Shown piece after piece: positions 63,226 through 64,000 of a stretch of DNA of 64,000 bases. Made by a program: the position numbers and the translations under genes. This stretch comes from Pedobacter nutrimenti (GTDB lineage: Bacteria; Bacteroidota; Bacteroidia; Sphingobacteriales; Sphingobacteriaceae). A model generated the notes under the pieces. That model worked only from the letters and a program-made list of their open reading frames with translations, had not been told where the DNA came from and made no database searches. The stretch spans positions 141,148-205,147 of the forward strand of contig NZ_QKLU01000011.1 in NCBI RefSeq assembly GCF_003208655.1, in the 5' to 3' direction. How positions within the stretch are numbered: the stretch's first letter is position 1; every line of letters begins with the position of its first letter.

Positions 63226-63267
63226 ATATTATATGTTAGTGAACTGGTTCGATGCCAGTGCCCCGCC
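63184..63267 (+). other. tRNA-like 3' structure (T-arm plus acceptor stem)
   Basis: ACTGG-TTCGATG-CCAGT (63243-63259) is a perfect T-arm with the canonical TTCGA loop start. GCCCCGCC (63260-63267) pairs with GGCGGGTC (63184-63191) with one mismatch, and ends in ACA. In between are ACAAA/TTTGT with a 7-base loop and TCAAA/TTTGA, but no D-arm and no proper anticodon loop (no T33). Not a functional tRNA; either a tRNA scar or a tRNA-like RNA. Confidence 0.4.
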
Positions 63268-63274
63268 ACATTTT

Positions 63275-63304
63275 AAAAGCCATCTGTTTTCAGGTGGCTT
63301 TTTT
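63275..63304 (+). terminator. Strong rho-independent terminator
   Basis: AAAAGCCATCTG / CAGGTGGCTTTT (one G-U pair), TTTT loop, followed by TTTTTT. Eight bases after the tRNA-like acceptor end; it closes transcription of the defence operon or of the tRNA-like RNA. Confidence 0.85.
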
Positions 63305-63381
63305 GATAGAGTTAGTTTCTCAAGAAATAGAAAGAAGAAAGAACACCTAATTGAATTTTTGCCTCTTCTGGCTAAAAACTG

Positions 63382-63440
63382 TAATCCTTTTTATGCTACG
63401 GTTTACCGTAGTTAAAGGATTATCTTTTTTAATATATTTG
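63382..63440 (+). promoter_or_regulatory. Promoter with nested inverted repeat before the SIR2 gene
   Basis: Outer arms TAATCCTTT (63382-63390) and AAAGGATTA (63414-63422) enclose CTACGG-TTTA-CCGTAG (63396-63411). Eleven bases later comes TATATTTG (63433-63440), a -7 element. The repeat covers the -33 region, so it is more likely an operator than a terminator, although a T-run follows it. The leader to the SIR2 ATG is about 145 bp. Confidence 0.5.
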
Positions 63441-63588
63441 TGTAAAAGGCAACATGCTGTACAGTTGTTGTTTAGATAGATTTACCCTAGCAAACTACCA
63501 AATACTATGAACTATTATCACTCATTCAAATATTTACCATAAGCCTTAATCACAAGATCAAAGAAATATTATAACGCTACGCCTTATT

Positions 63589-64000
63589 ATGAACAATTTA
63601 AACCACGATCCTTCAGAGTATATCAGAGGAATTCAGCAAATACTAATATCAGATAAAAAGAAGATAGGCTTCTTATTTGGGGCTGGAAGCTCATTAGCAA
63701 CTAAAAGCGAAAAGTCATTAACCGTTCCTGCAATAGGAAAAATGACTTCTGAAATTGTAGAAGAAGTTGGAAAAGCTAACAAGAAATATAAAGAAGCATT
63801 TGTTCAGATCAAAGAAGAACTTGGAGAGATGAACTTTAATGTGGAGACTATATTATCAAACCTTGAACAGAAATACTCATTTATAGGAAAAGGCACCTTG
63901 AATAAGCTTGATCAAAATGAATTTGCCGATTTGATTAAGAAAGTAAAAACTGAGGTCAGAAAGAAAGTGAGTGTTCATAATGCGTATTTCAGTGAAACTG
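63589..64000 (+). CDS. SIR2-domain defence protein, N-terminal 137 residues (3' end outside window)
   Basis: Starts at ATG 63589. Near residue 30 is FLFGAGSSLAT, the NAD-binding loop of SIR2-like defence proteins (Thoeris ThsA, SIR2-HerA, DSR groups), and later NVETILSNLEQK, which matches the helical part of the SIR2_2 family. No transmembrane segment seen. Only the N-terminus is in the window; the partner (often a HerA-type ATPase) would lie to the right. NAD depletion as the killing mechanism is inferred from the family. Distinct from the sirtuin at 4.4 kb. Confidence 0.75.
   Translation, partial: MNNLNHDPSEYIRGIQQILISDKKKIGFLFGAGSSLATKSEKSLTVPAIGKMTSEIVEEVGKANKKYKEAFVQIKEELGEMNFNVETILSNLEQKYSFIGKGTLNKLDQNEFADLIKKVKTEVRKKVSVHNAYFSET

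Larger units (their letters stand above)
62915..63588. other. Intergenic region between the HNH and SIR2 genes
   Basis: 674 bp holding the small membrane ORF (63082-63225), the tRNA-like 3' structure (63184-63267), a terminator (63275-63304), and a promoter with an inverted repeat (63382-63440). The open frame of the small ORF extends leftwards to about 62950 without an ATG. The rest is AT-rich and unassigned. Confidence 0.5.

Noticed and set aside
63184..63270. A functional tRNA gene
   Set aside because: The T-arm is perfect, but there is no D-arm, the anticodon-like loop lacks T33, and the acceptor stem has a mismatch. Reported only as a tRNA-like structure.
1..64000. CRISPR arrays, insertion sequences or phage blocks
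   Set aside because: No regularly spaced direct repeats and no transposase or phage structural genes were seen by eye. The only mobile-element traces are the fragment and scars at 60.9-63.3 kb.

Overview
The window looks like chromosomal DNA of a Bacteroidota bacterium, most likely Sphingobacteriaceae and close to Pedobacter. Three things suggest this. First, gene families typical of the phylum are present: a complete moxR-bat operon, an ECF sigma/FecR/STN-TonB receptor cassette with a DUF4249 lipoprotein, a DUF3857-transglutaminase-TPR protein and a DUF3822 protein. Second, several promoters match the Bacteroidota pattern TTTG-N19..21-TAnnTTTG. Third, coding is dense with moderate GC and many palindromic bidirectional terminators. 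No intact rRNA or tRNA gene was found.

Layout. 1-8.6 kb: housekeeping and catabolic genes (5' part of a UvrD/PcrA helicase, M20 dipeptidase, dipeptide epimerase, sirtuin, GH25 lysozyme, YyaL-type thioredoxin-fold protein, SlyD-like isomerase). 8.65-13.28 kb: a metal (probably zinc) homeostasis locus with a Fur/Zur regulator, a secreted CxxC protein, a MacB/FtsX-type permease with a His-rich loop, its ATPase, a MerC-type membrane protein and a divergent CobW/ZNG1 GTPase. Five copies of a 15-bp palindrome, TGCAA-N5-TTGCA (one copy with a mismatch), sit on their promoters. One lies downstream of cobW, where a promoter and a terminator predict a short RNA. 13.3-20.9 kb: ABC-F ATPase, HEAT-like protein, nitroreductase, GreA-like protein, polysaccharide deacetylase, S9 peptidase and an outer-membrane barrel. 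21-26 kb: a GH130 phosphorylase with two GT4 glycosyltransferases. 26-35 kb: two MFS transporters around clpB, then pyrE, a NUDIX hydrolase, coaD, rsmD and DUF3822. 35-39.5 kb: RecD-like helicase, an orphan four-helix-bundle sensor, a histidine kinase and DinB. 40-48.4 kb: the eight-gene moxR-bat operon. 48.5-52.7 kb: the large transglutaminase/TPR protein and a di-heme cytochrome. 53-60.9 kb: sigma/anti-sigma/TonB receptor/DUF4249, then a second TonB receptor.

From about 60.89 kb to the right edge the DNA is accessory. It starts with a tRNA-3'-end-like scar and a decapitated coding fragment. An ATPase + HNH nuclease pair of the Septu/retron-HNH kind follows, then a small membrane ORF running into a tRNA-like 3' structure and a strong terminator, and finally the 5' end of a SIR2-domain gene behind an inverted-repeat promoter. 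This is best read as the left part of an antiviral defence island that continues beyond the window.

The two places most likely to hold undescribed biology are the operator network with its predicted small RNA near 13.2 kb, and the 60.9-64 kb island. Everything here was read by eye; no searches, alignments or folding programs were run.
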